Assembly: GCF_040219335.1 (NCBI RefSeq)
Contig: NZ_JAVJSQ010000029.1
Location: forward strand, 372,001 to 436,000
Length of the DNA stretch: 64,000 nt
Reading direction: 5' to 3'
Source: Gimesia sp.
GTDB lineage: Bacteria; Planctomycetota; Planctomycetia; Planctomycetales; Planctomycetaceae
The notes beneath the pieces were generated by a model that saw only the letters and a program-made list of their open reading frames with translations, did no database searches and had not been told where the DNA came from. Positions 9,801 to 18,899 of the stretch are shown one piece after another. Positions within the stretch are counted from its first letter, which is position 1, and every line of letters starts with the position of its first letter. A program made the translations under genes and the position numbers.

Positions 9801-10209
9801 ATTGTCCCGTTCGATGATTGTCTTCATCGGAGCCGGAACGGCCCTGCTGCTCGGCTTCATCCTGATGAGTATCTCCGTATTGCGCAGCATGCTGGTTCTG
9901 CTGGTTATGACCACTGTCGTTTCCGCAGTTGCCCTCTGGTATACCGCTCCTGTGGAAGTATTGCTCCAACCTGCTGTGTTCGGTTTACTATTGGCAATTG
10001 TGGCTGCACTGATTAACGGAACTTCACGCAAACGCAGAGAGACTAAACTGCTCACGATGTCGGCACCAAGTGACTTTATTCCGCCGCCTTCCTTCTCAGA
10101 GCGAATTCATCCTTCCGAGGTCGATCCGGAAGATATTACAGCAGTGCGTCCCGGATCTGAAATTGTGGACAAACCCGTCTCATCCTCGGAAGCCGGGGCG
10201 AACCGATGA
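6802..10209 (+). CDS. Giant secreted, membrane-anchored beta-rich protein (unknown function)
   Basis: No known family recognised. With the ATG at 6802 it has 1135 aa and begins with a clear signal peptide (SQLKRFILVAAGLCGLCMLL... ending near AQ), which is why I reject the in-frame start at 6733. A Ser/Pro/Gln-rich linker follows, then about 900 residues of alternating polar/hydrophobic segments typical of repeated beta-sandwich domains. Two or three membrane helices lie at about residues 1003-1073, followed by a short Pro/Glu-rich, probably cytoplasmic tail. Its stop overlaps the next gene's start by four bases (ATGA), implying translational coupling. Segments such as LPESFRLLDV and the following VSLIEPTVGP have counterparts in the downstream protein, so the pair looks paralogous. 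Confidence 0.85.
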   Translation: MSQLKRFILVAAGLCGLCMLLPLEYVHAQSSGSGSSAPMERPGSPAFDRTLPNSSQPASSDKQNGTPPSAAESTGKPATEEATQQGLYIRGADGQFLPLPNLNLDQVLEYLKQKQAPQTTASPEYAISSVSLQGNIKEDRAILDARLVILINEADQWVRVPLKLNESIFLKTNYNGAGESSPGGFNRTDGYLWWFKGKGTHELNLTLSVSLKQQLPSRRLQLVLPQTAVSNLKLTVPLPQISLEVPTGVAVSKKSLDDDQSQIELFGLGEQLDLSWQPIPDEKKVDTVLQAETLLTTDFTTDSVLLNATQSIKALTGSFQNVQVKLPESFRLLDVKCDGYKSHKVIKDNLVEVSLIEPTVGPIEVQWTLETDFPEQSGKFLIDGFEVSRAKRQTGLIDIQTLDGYRIFRMEGQNRSVYQIKANQKDLDSSYRFLKQPFQLPLNIERVKPYFSAKPFYLVQMFGNRAELDARVQINVFQGALDKVALDWPNRTEEGWELELMQEPSLTEAIVVDPSQPNRVNINLLKRSKGTFEITFRARRPVIADREPFSFTLPEIKAPSLSATSLVIANDTNVVTDLTPAPKTQVISSPAAQLKQFELPAEVQSLRKTEYQIQPGPNEFSAIVSIHNQQITANSNALLELDGSEIRVEQEIQYQIEYDPLSEIRLRVPQALRNRVNFYLDNEQNPLVPTWTSDDTDPIQNARLSLRSKQLGPVKITAVYLLPQDSQAELNVPLIRSDDVPFTESQFELSLSNEEDTQYLEVSSLNDAWQQQLGMNNIAFWRAVDPQADISLKLKKSDTGSLFSYSISQAWIDCSLDAAGSYLARAQYQFPVSPRTLAFRLPENAGIKIEAVWWNNQRVTENLVQQGQATEFQLMLPAPKEKETTSHILTIDYGSTRHQRDSQFSPLSVVAPEFVNNLWVEKTFWKVNLPSNEHLFTIPRGYTPQFSWVHQGVFWSREFAGEDEIPVKLKNAPPERQDFLGVNHYQFYRLGPATSLQFQALSRSMIVFIGAGTALLLGFILMSISVLRSMLVLLVMTTVVSAVALWYTAPVEVLLQPAVFGLLLAIVAALINGTSRKRRETKLLTMSAPSDFIPPPSFSERIHPSEVDPEDITAVRPGSEIVDKPVSSSEAGANR

Positions 10210-13200
10210 CAGCGGTTCGATCTATTTTTTTAAGCGAGCGCTTGCGCATCACCCGGTTCTGGATGTGGTTCACCATACTCTGCAGTGTTCTGGGGCTAAA
10301 CCAGTTACCAGCCGCTGAACCACAGACCGTTGACCTTTCTCCAATAGCACGGATCAGAGAAGTCACGGTGCCCGGGCAGGACCCTTCGCGCTGGCCGGAA
10401 GGCAACTGGTATCCGGTACCTCTCAAAAAGTATGCAGCCCTTAAAGCGGCAGCATTGAAGAAAAAGAATACGCCCCCCAATTCCTGGATCCAGCAGGCGA
10501 CATATACAGCCACGCTGAGGGGGGATCACCTGGTGGACGGACAGTTGACCTGGGTGATGCACTGCTCCCGCAATGAGCCGGGGTTTATCGACCTTTCGCG
10601 TCTGAATCTGGCGGTTCATGAACTCAAATGGGGAAATCACCAGGCGGTCTGGGGACTGGCCCCCGATCAGCGAACCTTACTGCTCGTCGATCATTTCAGT
10701 GAAGATCTCACGGGCAGTTGGAGCCTTAAAGGCAGACAGCAACCGCTGCGTACGGAATTTCAGTTTGAACTTCCGGAAACGGTAGTTTCACAGGTTCATT
10801 TAAAGATTCCCAAGGGGAAAGTGTTGACCACTTCAGTGGGGTATGTAAGTGGTCCCTTAAAAGCAGACGACTCACAGTACAATTTGTGGCAGATCGAACT
10901 GGGGGGGCAATCTGCTTTTAAAGTGACCGTGCATCAGGCAGAGAAACCACAAAGTGCACCACAGCAGATACTGTATCACCAGTTTGCTCAAGTGGGAGTT
11001 CGCGAAGACGGTCTGCGTCTGAGAGAAGATTTTCAAATTGAAGTTCTCAACACCCCCATTCAAAAGCTCGAATTCGAGGCACCTGCCGAATACGAAATCT
11101 ATTCGGTGAACCTGGGCAATGATCTTTCTCTTCCCTTTGAAATCAAAAAACAACAGGGGAAACAACTGGTCATTGTCGATCTGATTGATCCGCTGCTGGG
11201 GATCAGCCGCCCCCTGTCAATCCGGGCACTGAGTTCTCCCTCGCTGGATAATGAGATCGAAATTCCACGACTGAAATTAAAGCAGGCACACTTCCTGGGG
11301 GGAACCGTTCACCTGGATATCTCCTCGCCCCTGGAAACACATGCAATTCGCTCATCCGATTTAAGGCAGACAGGCGTCCTGATTCAGGATGAGCAGGGCG
11401 AAGCCTATGATTTCAAACAGTATTCTCCCGACGCCAGACTTTCTTATCAGCTGGCCCTCCCTGATCTGAACCTGTCGGCAAAAGTGCATAGCCTGGTGCA
11501 GATCGAAGAGAAGAGCTGGCGTCTGAAAACACTCATTAACTGGTCTTCAGCCGCTGGCTCCACGTATCGACTGGAAGCCATGATTCCTGCCGGTTGGGAG
11601 ATTACTCAGGTCAGCAGTCCCGCCGAGACAAGTTCAGGTAATCTCGTCTGGGACGTGGAGCAAAGTGAAAAACAACAGAAACTGAGCGTGCGACTTCCAG
11701 TCTCTGTCTCACCTGAAGCACCCTACACACTGGAGATTCAGGCGCGCAGACTGGTCCCCGTTGCAACCCGCAACATGAATCTGTTTGGCGTCAAACCTCT
11801 CGGATGTTACAGCGTGGATCGGGTTCTGGAAATCTCTGCTCCCGAACAGGTCGCCTTGCTCTTTCAGCCCGACAAGGAAGTGCAGGAACTGACTCCCGCT
11901 GAGTTGCCTGCCAGTTGGAAATTTCCGGCCGTGAATCAGGATGATTCCCGTTATTTCCATCTCTCTCCTTATTCTGGAACTCACTGGGGAAGCCTGAGAC
12001 GTTCCGATCTGGAACAGAAGTTTGAGGTCGTTGCCAGTTCCTATATCGCATTGAATGACAAGTCGATCCAGGAAAACTTTATTCTGAACTGTCTGCCTCC
12101 GGTTGGCGGGATTCAGCGAGTGCTGGTCTATCTGTCTGAACCTGGTCCGCCGGTGGAATGGACCTTACCCGCCAGCAGTGGATTACAATCCAGGCTCTCC
12201 ATCAAAAAACTGCCAGTCTCTGCACATCAGAAATGGTATCTCCCCAACCTGGGAGAACTCTGGGAACTCTCTTTTACGGCTCCCGTATTTAAAGAGATCG
12301 AACTACGGGGAGAGCGTCAGCGACCGTTTGGAAAAAACGTGCGTGCTTCTCTGGTCTTCGCACCGCAGGCTCAGCCTTTTCAGGGAGTCGTACGGGTCCT
12401 CAATTCGAATGAACTCAATCTGCGCATGAAAACGGAAGGACTGCTGCTCCCTCCGGATTCACAGGAACGAACTGGTAATCAGCGCAATCAGCGAAACTAT
12501 GAATGGAACTACGAGCAGCCTCTCGGATCTTTGACGATTACTCGGGCTTCCGATTTGCCAGAGAACGCACTCGAGCAGGGAACCGCTACACTCGTGATCG
12601 ACTCCCGGCTGGGGCACGGGAATGGCGAACCGGACGTGCATGAGGCTACGATTACACTGGATTTGTCTAAAACATTTGAAGATAAATTTCTGTTCCGGTT
12701 TCCGGCTGCGGTAAAACTGATCTCTACTTCTGTCAACGATCGCCGCATCACACCGATCGAGGCAGAAGGCCAGTTTCTGGTTCCACTGTTCGACCAGTTG
12801 GATACGTATCGAATTACGATTCACTACCAGACCCAGGCACCGGAAAACCAGTTGACCGCCTCCAGACAGATTCCTTTCCCGCAGATCAATCAGCGAGTCC
12901 TGGAGACAGACTGGAATTTTATCGTTCCCAAAGGGATCCGTCTGCTCAGCGGACCAGCAAAAATGGTGCTTCAGGAACCTCTGCCGGCTGAATCATTGAC
13001 TCGCCGCTTTCTGGGAGTGCTGGGCAGAGAGTCTACCGCGAACCCGACTGAAGGGACTGAGTGGAATGCCCTGGTATTATTTCCGGTAAGCTTCGGTACT
13101 CTAGAGACAACGAATATCACTGAATCTGGGATTCTGTCCTGGATGATGCTGCTTTTAACGCTGTTTTGCGGATTGTTGCTGCGAATATTCCGCGTTGGTT

Positions 13201-16200
13201 TACGGGATAAAATCTGTATCGTGGTAGCATTGAGTGCGCTCCTGCTTTCCTGGAACCTGTCCTACCCGCTGGCCCAGATATCCGGGAGTTGCTTTACAGG
13301 TCTGTTGATCGTAATGTTGATCCCCCGACGGTTCCTTAGACAGGAAATCGTCAAACCGGTTGAAGATCAGAGCACAAAAGCCTACGAGCAACCTCTGTCA
13401 TCTCTGTATTCTGCTGCTCGGCTGCTGCTGTTTCTCGTACTGGGCTATTCTGTAGCGACAGCTCAAGCCCAGAACGGGTCAGCGCCTGGGCAGACGCCAG
13501 ATAGACGCCCCACAGTCACACTGAATGAAATGGTTCTGATACCGGAATCCACAGATACTTCGCGCGAGTCTTATGCTTACCTGAATCCACAACTGCTGCA
13601 GGTATTGGAAAACTTCGTCAATGAAGCCGCTCAGCCGGATTATCTTCTCTCAGCGGCTCATTACCAGGGTGAGATCCAGGATAACCAGCTGTTAACACTC
13701 CAGGCCCGCTTCAGTGTTGAAATTCCCTCGGAACGTACGGAGGTGAAGATTCAACTGCCCATTCAGGGGGGGAATCTGAGCGGACCGGAATCCTGCCGCG
13801 TTGACGGTAAGGTCGTTCCGGTATTACTGGCGGCTGATGGACAGAGTATTCTGGTTACAGTTGATAATGAAGTCCCGCCTGTAACGAATTCCAGGTCAGC
13901 ATCAGATGGCCCTGTAGAAGCAGTCCGACCTGTCCTGCCTTATTCCTATCAGAAACATGAGATTGAACTGACGCTGCATCCCGCAGTCAGGTTCAATGCA
14001 AACGGCGGACAGTTTGAACTGGCGATTCCGCCCGTAGCCACAAATGATTTTGTGTGTGCGTTTCACGAACCGGTTCAACTCGTCGAACTGTTTGAATCAA
14101 CGGGGATTTCACGTTATCAGCTGGGCGGTAAAAAAGAGTTTTCCACCTTCTTCAAAGAAAACAGGCAACTCAAACTGAAGTGGTTTAATAACCGGGACTC
14201 AGAGGTCAGCCCCTTGAATCTGTCCGCATCGGTTTTGACCAACGCCGATATTTCTCCGTCACTGATTCGTATGGATGTGCAGGTGAAATACAATGTGCTG
14301 AACGGAAAAGTCGATTACCTGTTCTGGAAACTACCTGTAGGTACAATTGTCCGCAGCATCAAAGTGGCGGGCATGACAGTCACGCCTGCCATCACCAGAT
14401 CTGAAGATGGTAAGCAGGAAGAACTGCTGCTCGAACTGTCAGAATCGAAAGAAGGAGAGTTCGTCGTCGATGCGGTACTCGAAATGCCCGTCAATTATGG
14501 ATTAGACTCCGTCATTCTGCCTTCACTCGATTTCAGCTCTGGAAAGCTGGACTCGCAATCTGCCACCATCAAAATCAATTCGTGGCAGGTAGGCGTCCGA
14601 AGTGGCCCTGAGTTCGATATTGAGCAGGCAGGTGCATTGCCCGAAGGGGTACTTTCGATTTCGTCCAAGACACCCAGTAAACAGATTGAAAGCAGTATTC
14701 TCAAGTCTTCCGCTCTGCTGTTTCAGCTCAACCAGCCTGCCCAGATCGCATTGAAGCTGATTCCTAAAAATCCACAGCGATCGGCACGGGTCAATCAGTC
14801 ACTGGTCGTAAATCAGAAGAACATCGACTGGACCTTTACTGCAGAATTGCGCATCAGTCAGGCACCGGCATTCCGGCATACCCTGATCGTGCCCGAGGCC
14901 CTGCGGATTGAATCCCTGTCAGTCAAAGAAGAAGATGTGGAACGCCTGGCACACTGGCATCGTATCGGCAACCGTATCACGCTGTTCCTCAAAAATAAGA
15001 CATCCGGTTTACAGGATCTGACACTCAAAGGCTGGCTGCCGGTTCGGAAGATGGGAAGCATGTCTATTCCCAATATTCAGATTGTAGATGTAACCGTTGA
15101 TGACTCAATTCTGACATTGTTCAAAAAACCCCAGGTTGATGTGAAACTGATTTCATCCAATTATCGAACTCTGCAGGACGAGGCACCACAGCCAGCATCC
15201 GCCGAACACTCGACTCTGGTAGGCCGCTATCAGATGCTGAATTCCGACTCGGGGCCGATCCAGCTCTCGCTCAAGCCGCGTAATTCGGTGACAACTGTTG
15301 ATATCCTGACCATTGTGGATGCTCTGGAAGATCATCGGATGGAATTGACACAGACACTCAGGTTTACTCAACCCGTGGGTGAAGTTCAGAAACCGCAGAT
15401 CCTGATTCCCGCTGAATATGGCGATGAATTTTCACTGGACGGCATGCCTTTCGAACTGCTCGACAAAATGGCTGATGGACTCCAGCGTGTTGAACTGGAT
15501 CCGACTGGTTCTCCGACACGTGAAAAAACAGTCACCGTCCGGGGTACCGTTATTAAACCTCTGGGAGAACTGACAATTCCTCCTGTAATCCTGGAGAATG
15601 CCCAAGGACAAAATCACTATCTGCTGCTGTCTGACAATCAGGAATTTAAGCTGGTAGACAAAAAACTACGGAAACCATTGGCAGCCGACCAGGTACCACG
15701 TTGGGTTCAGGCCCGTTGCGATTCAGCGCCGCACTTCGACTGTAATCGCGTATTCTCTACCACCCAGCTTCCCTGGCGGCTGACTCCTGAAAACCAGAAA
15801 GAAGGAGTTGCGAATGCTGAGTCCATTCCTTTTATGGAAACGGAAATCATCCTGAGCAATCAGGATTTCGTCCACGGACTGACGCATATCAGACTTTTTA
15901 ATCAGACCAGTCGTGCACTCACTCTCACCTGGCCGGGTAAAACCAAGCTGATGGCGGTACTGATTAACGGAGAAAATGATACGACGCTTAAACAGGATAC
16001 CGGAACACTGGAAATTCCCCTCAATGGAGGACCGCAGTTTTACAACATCACTTTGTTCTGGGAATCGTATCAGATTGAGCACGAATATTTTGTGGATCAT
16101 GTCTGGCTGGAGACACCGCGACCGGTTAACTTCCCGGTGGATCAGAATCTGGTCAAAATCGTAACCTCAGAAAATCATCGTACGTTTCTGACCGACTATG

Positions 16201-16877
16201 TGAACCCGTTTACTTATTATGCAGACAAGCTCGAAGCGCAAATCAAAATTGCCGGAATTGAACTGGAGCTGTCAGAAGATGGATTCATCTCTCCCGAAAC
16301 CTGGAATTCGATTTCACGCGAATACAATGAACTGGAATCAATCGCGACCGACTCTCGACAGCAGCGAGATACTGTCAGCGAAGAGTTAAACCGTTTTGCG
16401 GATTTACGGGAACGGGTCTTTTTCCTCAGGCAATACGTGGACTCTGACCAAAAATCCAAATCAGCCCCCGATTCCTTCGTCAGCCAGTTTCATCAGAAAC
16501 TGGAACCGGTCTCAGCCAGTAAAATCCGTTATTATGCCGGACCATTGATCAGTGATTCCGATACGGTTCCTCTCTCAGCCTGGGTGATCCCGAATCTGTA
16601 TCTTAACCTCATCCTGGGAGGACTGGGCTTGCTGATCCTGTTGCCAATTCTGGGGCGATGTGTGCAATCTCGTTCGGCTGACTGGTTGAATCTGCACCCC
16701 GCAGTTGCCTTGCTGGTGCTGGGGACCATCTGGTTATTCTTCCTCTCACCCGTTTACCTGGGACTGTTTATTTTAGCCACGGCGGTTCTGATGGCTTATC
16801 GCAACCGGGAACCGGAGATCCAGGAATCAAATCATTCCGTAGCCAGTTCTACGGGAACTCCCAGTGCTCAAGAATAA
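10206..16877 (+). CDS. Giant double-unit envelope protein, paralogue of upstream gene (unknown function)
   Basis: 2223 aa, unrecognised family. It begins with a hydrophobic signal or anchor at residues 17-33 (FWMWFTILCSVLGLN) and a long beta-rich ectodomain. Three hydrophobic helices lie at about 975-1042. A second signal-like segment at about 1070-1089 ends in ATAQAQ, and a second long beta-rich region follows. A short heptad-like coiled coil sits near 2032-2075, and C-terminal helices at about 2127-2198. The second part (about 1066-2223) is almost the length of the upstream protein, so the gene looks like two signal-ectodomain-membrane units fused in frame. The match between VDLIDPLLGISRPLSI here and the corresponding stretch of the neighbour supports common ancestry. 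It ends six bases from the convergent pseudo-HtrA gene. Confidence 0.85.
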   Translation: MTAVRSIFLSERLRITRFWMWFTILCSVLGLNQLPAAEPQTVDLSPIARIREVTVPGQDPSRWPEGNWYPVPLKKYAALKAAALKKKNTPPNSWIQQATYTATLRGDHLVDGQLTWVMHCSRNEPGFIDLSRLNLAVHELKWGNHQAVWGLAPDQRTLLLVDHFSEDLTGSWSLKGRQQPLRTEFQFELPETVVSQVHLKIPKGKVLTTSVGYVSGPLKADDSQYNLWQIELGGQSAFKVTVHQAEKPQSAPQQILYHQFAQVGVREDGLRLREDFQIEVLNTPIQKLEFEAPAEYEIYSVNLGNDLSLPFEIKKQQGKQLVIVDLIDPLLGISRPLSIRALSSPSLDNEIEIPRLKLKQAHFLGGTVHLDISSPLETHAIRSSDLRQTGVLIQDEQGEAYDFKQYSPDARLSYQLALPDLNLSAKVHSLVQIEEKSWRLKTLINWSSAAGSTYRLEAMIPAGWEITQVSSPAETSSGNLVWDVEQSEKQQKLSVRLPVSVSPEAPYTLEIQARRLVPVATRNMNLFGVKPLGCYSVDRVLEISAPEQVALLFQPDKEVQELTPAELPASWKFPAVNQDDSRYFHLSPYSGTHWGSLRRSDLEQKFEVVASSYIALNDKSIQENFILNCLPPVGGIQRVLVYLSEPGPPVEWTLPASSGLQSRLSIKKLPVSAHQKWYLPNLGELWELSFTAPVFKEIELRGERQRPFGKNVRASLVFAPQAQPFQGVVRVLNSNELNLRMKTEGLLLPPDSQERTGNQRNQRNYEWNYEQPLGSLTITRASDLPENALEQGTATLVIDSRLGHGNGEPDVHEATITLDLSKTFEDKFLFRFPAAVKLISTSVNDRRITPIEAEGQFLVPLFDQLDTYRITIHYQTQAPENQLTASRQIPFPQINQRVLETDWNFIVPKGIRLLSGPAKMVLQEPLPAESLTRRFLGVLGRESTANPTEGTEWNALVLFPVSFGTLETTNITESGILSWMMLLLTLFCGLLLRIFRVGLRDKICIVVALSALLLSWNLSYPLAQISGSCFTGLLIVMLIPRRFLRQEIVKPVEDQSTKAYEQPLSSLYSAARLLLFLVLGYSVATAQAQNGSAPGQTPDRRPTVTLNEMVLIPESTDTSRESYAYLNPQLLQVLENFVNEAAQPDYLLSAAHYQGEIQDNQLLTLQARFSVEIPSERTEVKIQLPIQGGNLSGPESCRVDGKVVPVLLAADGQSILVTVDNEVPPVTNSRSASDGPVEAVRPVLPYSYQKHEIELTLHPAVRFNANGGQFELAIPPVATNDFVCAFHEPVQLVELFESTGISRYQLGGKKEFSTFFKENRQLKLKWFNNRDSEVSPLNLSASVLTNADISPSLIRMDVQVKYNVLNGKVDYLFWKLPVGTIVRSIKVAGMTVTPAITRSEDGKQEELLLELSESKEGEFVVDAVLEMPVNYGLDSVILPSLDFSSGKLDSQSATIKINSWQVGVRSGPEFDIEQAGALPEGVLSISSKTPSKQIESSILKSSALLFQLNQPAQIALKLIPKNPQRSARVNQSLVVNQKNIDWTFTAELRISQAPAFRHTLIVPEALRIESLSVKEEDVERLAHWHRIGNRITLFLKNKTSGLQDLTLKGWLPVRKMGSMSIPNIQIVDVTVDDSILTLFKKPQVDVKLISSNYRTLQDEAPQPASAEHSTLVGRYQMLNSDSGPIQLSLKPRNSVTTVDILTIVDALEDHRMELTQTLRFTQPVGEVQKPQILIPAEYGDEFSLDGMPFELLDKMADGLQRVELDPTGSPTREKTVTVRGTVIKPLGELTIPPVILENAQGQNHYLLLSDNQEFKLVDKKLRKPLAADQVPRWVQARCDSAPHFDCNRVFSTTQLPWRLTPENQKEGVANAESIPFMETEIILSNQDFVHGLTHIRLFNQTSRALTLTWPGKTKLMAVLINGENDTTLKQDTGTLEIPLNGGPQFYNITLFWESYQIEHEYFVDHVWLETPRPVNFPVDQNLVKIVTSENHRTFLTDYVNPFTYYADKLEAQIKIAGIELELSEDGFISPETWNSISREYNELESIATDSRQQRDTVSEELNRFADLRERVFFLRQYVDSDQKSKSAPDSFVSQFHQKLEPVSASKIRYYAGPLISDSDTVPLSAWVIPNLYLNLILGGLGLLILLPILGRCVQSRSADWLNLHPAVALLVLGTIWLFFLSPVYLGLFILATAVLMAYRNREPEIQESNHSVASSTGTPSAQE

Positions 16878-16883
16878 GTGTCC

Positions 16884-18881
16884 TTAAATCCGGTCCAGGC
16901 TGTCGGCCCAGCGACCAATTTCTTCGAGAAATGGTTTCTCAGGATACTCGCCCGGTTGCTGATCATTTTTGATGAGCTGAAACACCGTGGGGTAATTCAT
17001 CTCGCGGATCAGGTCCAGCCGGGGTTGAAGTAGCTGGTTCAATGGATTGTGGGCATTCAGAGCGAAGTACAGGCTCAATGGATAATCCGGGTCAGTTTCC
17101 GGAGGAAGGCTTTTGAGAGACCCTTCGGTGACTGCAACCCCCCGAAACAGTTCTCGATATTTAAATGCGAGATCAAAGGCGAAATCAGCTCCGTCAGCAT
17201 GACTCAGCACGAAGATCCGCGTGGGATCAATGTCATACCGCTGCTGCATCGACTTCACAACCGCCTCTACAAACTCTGTTTCATCCCGGTTCCAGCGAAT
17301 CACATCTTCTGCTGCTGGCCCGACGATGATGATCCCCCGCTGCTCACAGATACTCTTCCATTCATTGAAGATGGTCGATTCCATTGTGTTTCCGGGAGGA
17401 TGAATCCAGACCATCAAACCGTACTCGTAGTCAGGATGATAATTCTCCGGCACATAGGCCCAGTAACTCGAATCACTGCCAGGCAGCTTCTCTTTATAGT
17501 GGCCGACTTTGATCTTCTGTGTTTTATTTTCCTGGGCGGTCCGGGAGGGGATCGCCTGTGTGGAAAGTTCTGCAGGAACGGCATCGGGAGTCTTCTGCAG
17601 TTTGACGTCCAGTTTCACAGGTTTATCGTCACGGGAAATCAGCAGGGATGCCTGGTCTTCAGGACGCAGATGGTTTACCAGAAATGCCAGCATTTCCGCA
17701 CTGGTAACTTTCTGCTGATTGAATTCCAGGATTCGATCTTTGGCTTTCACACCGGCTTTCTCAGCAGCGGAATCGGGAATTACATAACGTATCCCCACAC
17801 CGGTGGTTGTCTGATTCTGAGCCTCTCTGACAGGGAGAATCCCCAGGAAGCCGGATTCGAAGGGTACCAGTTTTTCTGTCAGAGTGGCTTTGAAGGTTAA
17901 CGGTTCTTTGGCTCCTTCACGGGTCACGGTCAGGCTGACTGTGTCGCCTGCGTACAGGCTCATCAGGACCGATTTCACCTCGGAGTGCAATCCCACCGGT
18001 TTGTCGTTCAACTTGATAAGCGTGTCCCCTGCTTTGAGACCCGCTTCCTGTGCAGGACTGCCATAACGGACACGATCCAGATTCATTTCGGTCGAGAGAT
18101 CCCCTTTGCCACTCAGGGTGATTCCCAGCAGCCCGGGATGGAGATCCTTACCGGTATTCAGGCGGGGGATGACTTTCAACACGTCGGTCATGGGGATCGC
18201 AAAACCGATCCCTGAGTCATACCATTCGACTCCTGCCGTCTCTCCTGTTGCACCGGGAGAAAGCGGAACGAGGATGCCCATCAGCCGTCCCTGGATGTCA
18301 ACCAGGGGACCACCATAATTGATGGGAGAAATCTTGGCATCGGTCTGGATCGCCTTCCCCCAGATACGTTCCAGGGCGCTGACAATACCAACCGAGATAC
18401 TGGGCTGATCCAGTTCAAAGGTGCGTCCCAGCGCGATCGACCACATCCCGACCTGCAGATCTTTTTCCGGGACAGCGGTCGGAATCGGCAGATTATCCGC
18501 TTCAATTTTAAGCAGAGTCAGCATCCGCAGATGGTCGGTAGCCACAACGACGGCAGGGAAGCGACGCCCATCGGGCAATGTCACCAGGATTGAGGACGGC
18601 TTGCCGATGAAATTGAAGGCGCTGGAGATAATCAGGCCGTCCCGGCTGACGACGACTCCTGATGTTGGGCCGGTGCCGGTAATCAGCTTTCCTACCCGGT
18701 CCTGTCCGCCTACCGTTTCGATACGTACGATGGATGGGTTCATCAGCGCTGCAGCCTGTTTGAAGGCACGTTCCTCCAGGCTCTCCAGATCAGAGGCAGG
18801 GGCCTGGGCCGGCAGGGGAGAATTCCCCAGACCGCACACGGTCCAGAACAGCAGCAGTGACAGAATTAAATGTCTTCTCAT
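16884..18881 (-). CDS. Degenerate HtrA-like protein with PDZ domains and inactive-looking alpha/beta-hydrolase domain
   Basis: 665 aa: signal peptide (about 1-26), trypsin-like domain (about 35-240), two PDZ domains (about 245-335 and 340-430), and a C-terminal alpha/beta-hydrolase/esterase-like domain (about 455-665). All three protease catalytic positions appear lost by alignment to the usual HtrA motifs: the TNxHVV His is Phe89 (SSAFNF), the DLALLK Asp is Met120, and the GNSGGPL Ser is Tyr189 (INYGGPL). In the C-terminal domain the usual GxSxG nucleophile elbow reads SHADGA at 560-565, with Ala562 at the Ser position. It is therefore probably a binding or scaffold protein rather than an enzyme. 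Last gene of a long minus-strand array, 18 bases downstream of the next pseudo-HtrA gene. Confidence 0.88.
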   Translation of the reverse strand: MRRHLILSLLLFWTVCGLGNSPLPAQAPASDLESLEERAFKQAAALMNPSIVRIETVGGQDRVGKLITGTGPTSGVVVSRDGLIISSAFNFIGKPSSILVTLPDGRRFPAVVVATDHLRMLTLLKIEADNLPIPTAVPEKDLQVGMWSIALGRTFELDQPSISVGIVSALERIWGKAIQTDAKISPINYGGPLVDIQGRLMGILVPLSPGATGETAGVEWYDSGIGFAIPMTDVLKVIPRLNTGKDLHPGLLGITLSGKGDLSTEMNLDRVRYGSPAQEAGLKAGDTLIKLNDKPVGLHSEVKSVLMSLYAGDTVSLTVTREGAKEPLTFKATLTEKLVPFESGFLGILPVREAQNQTTTGVGIRYVIPDSAAEKAGVKAKDRILEFNQQKVTSAEMLAFLVNHLRPEDQASLLISRDDKPVKLDVKLQKTPDAVPAELSTQAIPSRTAQENKTQKIKVGHYKEKLPGSDSSYWAYVPENYHPDYEYGLMVWIHPPGNTMESTIFNEWKSICEQRGIIIVGPAAEDVIRWNRDETEFVEAVVKSMQQRYDIDPTRIFVLSHADGADFAFDLAFKYRELFRGVAVTEGSLKSLPPETDPDYPLSLYFALNAHNPLNQLLQPRLDLIREMNYPTVFQLIKNDQQPGEYPEKPFLEEIGRWADSLDRI

Positions 18882-18899
18882 AACAGGGGTATCACTCTT

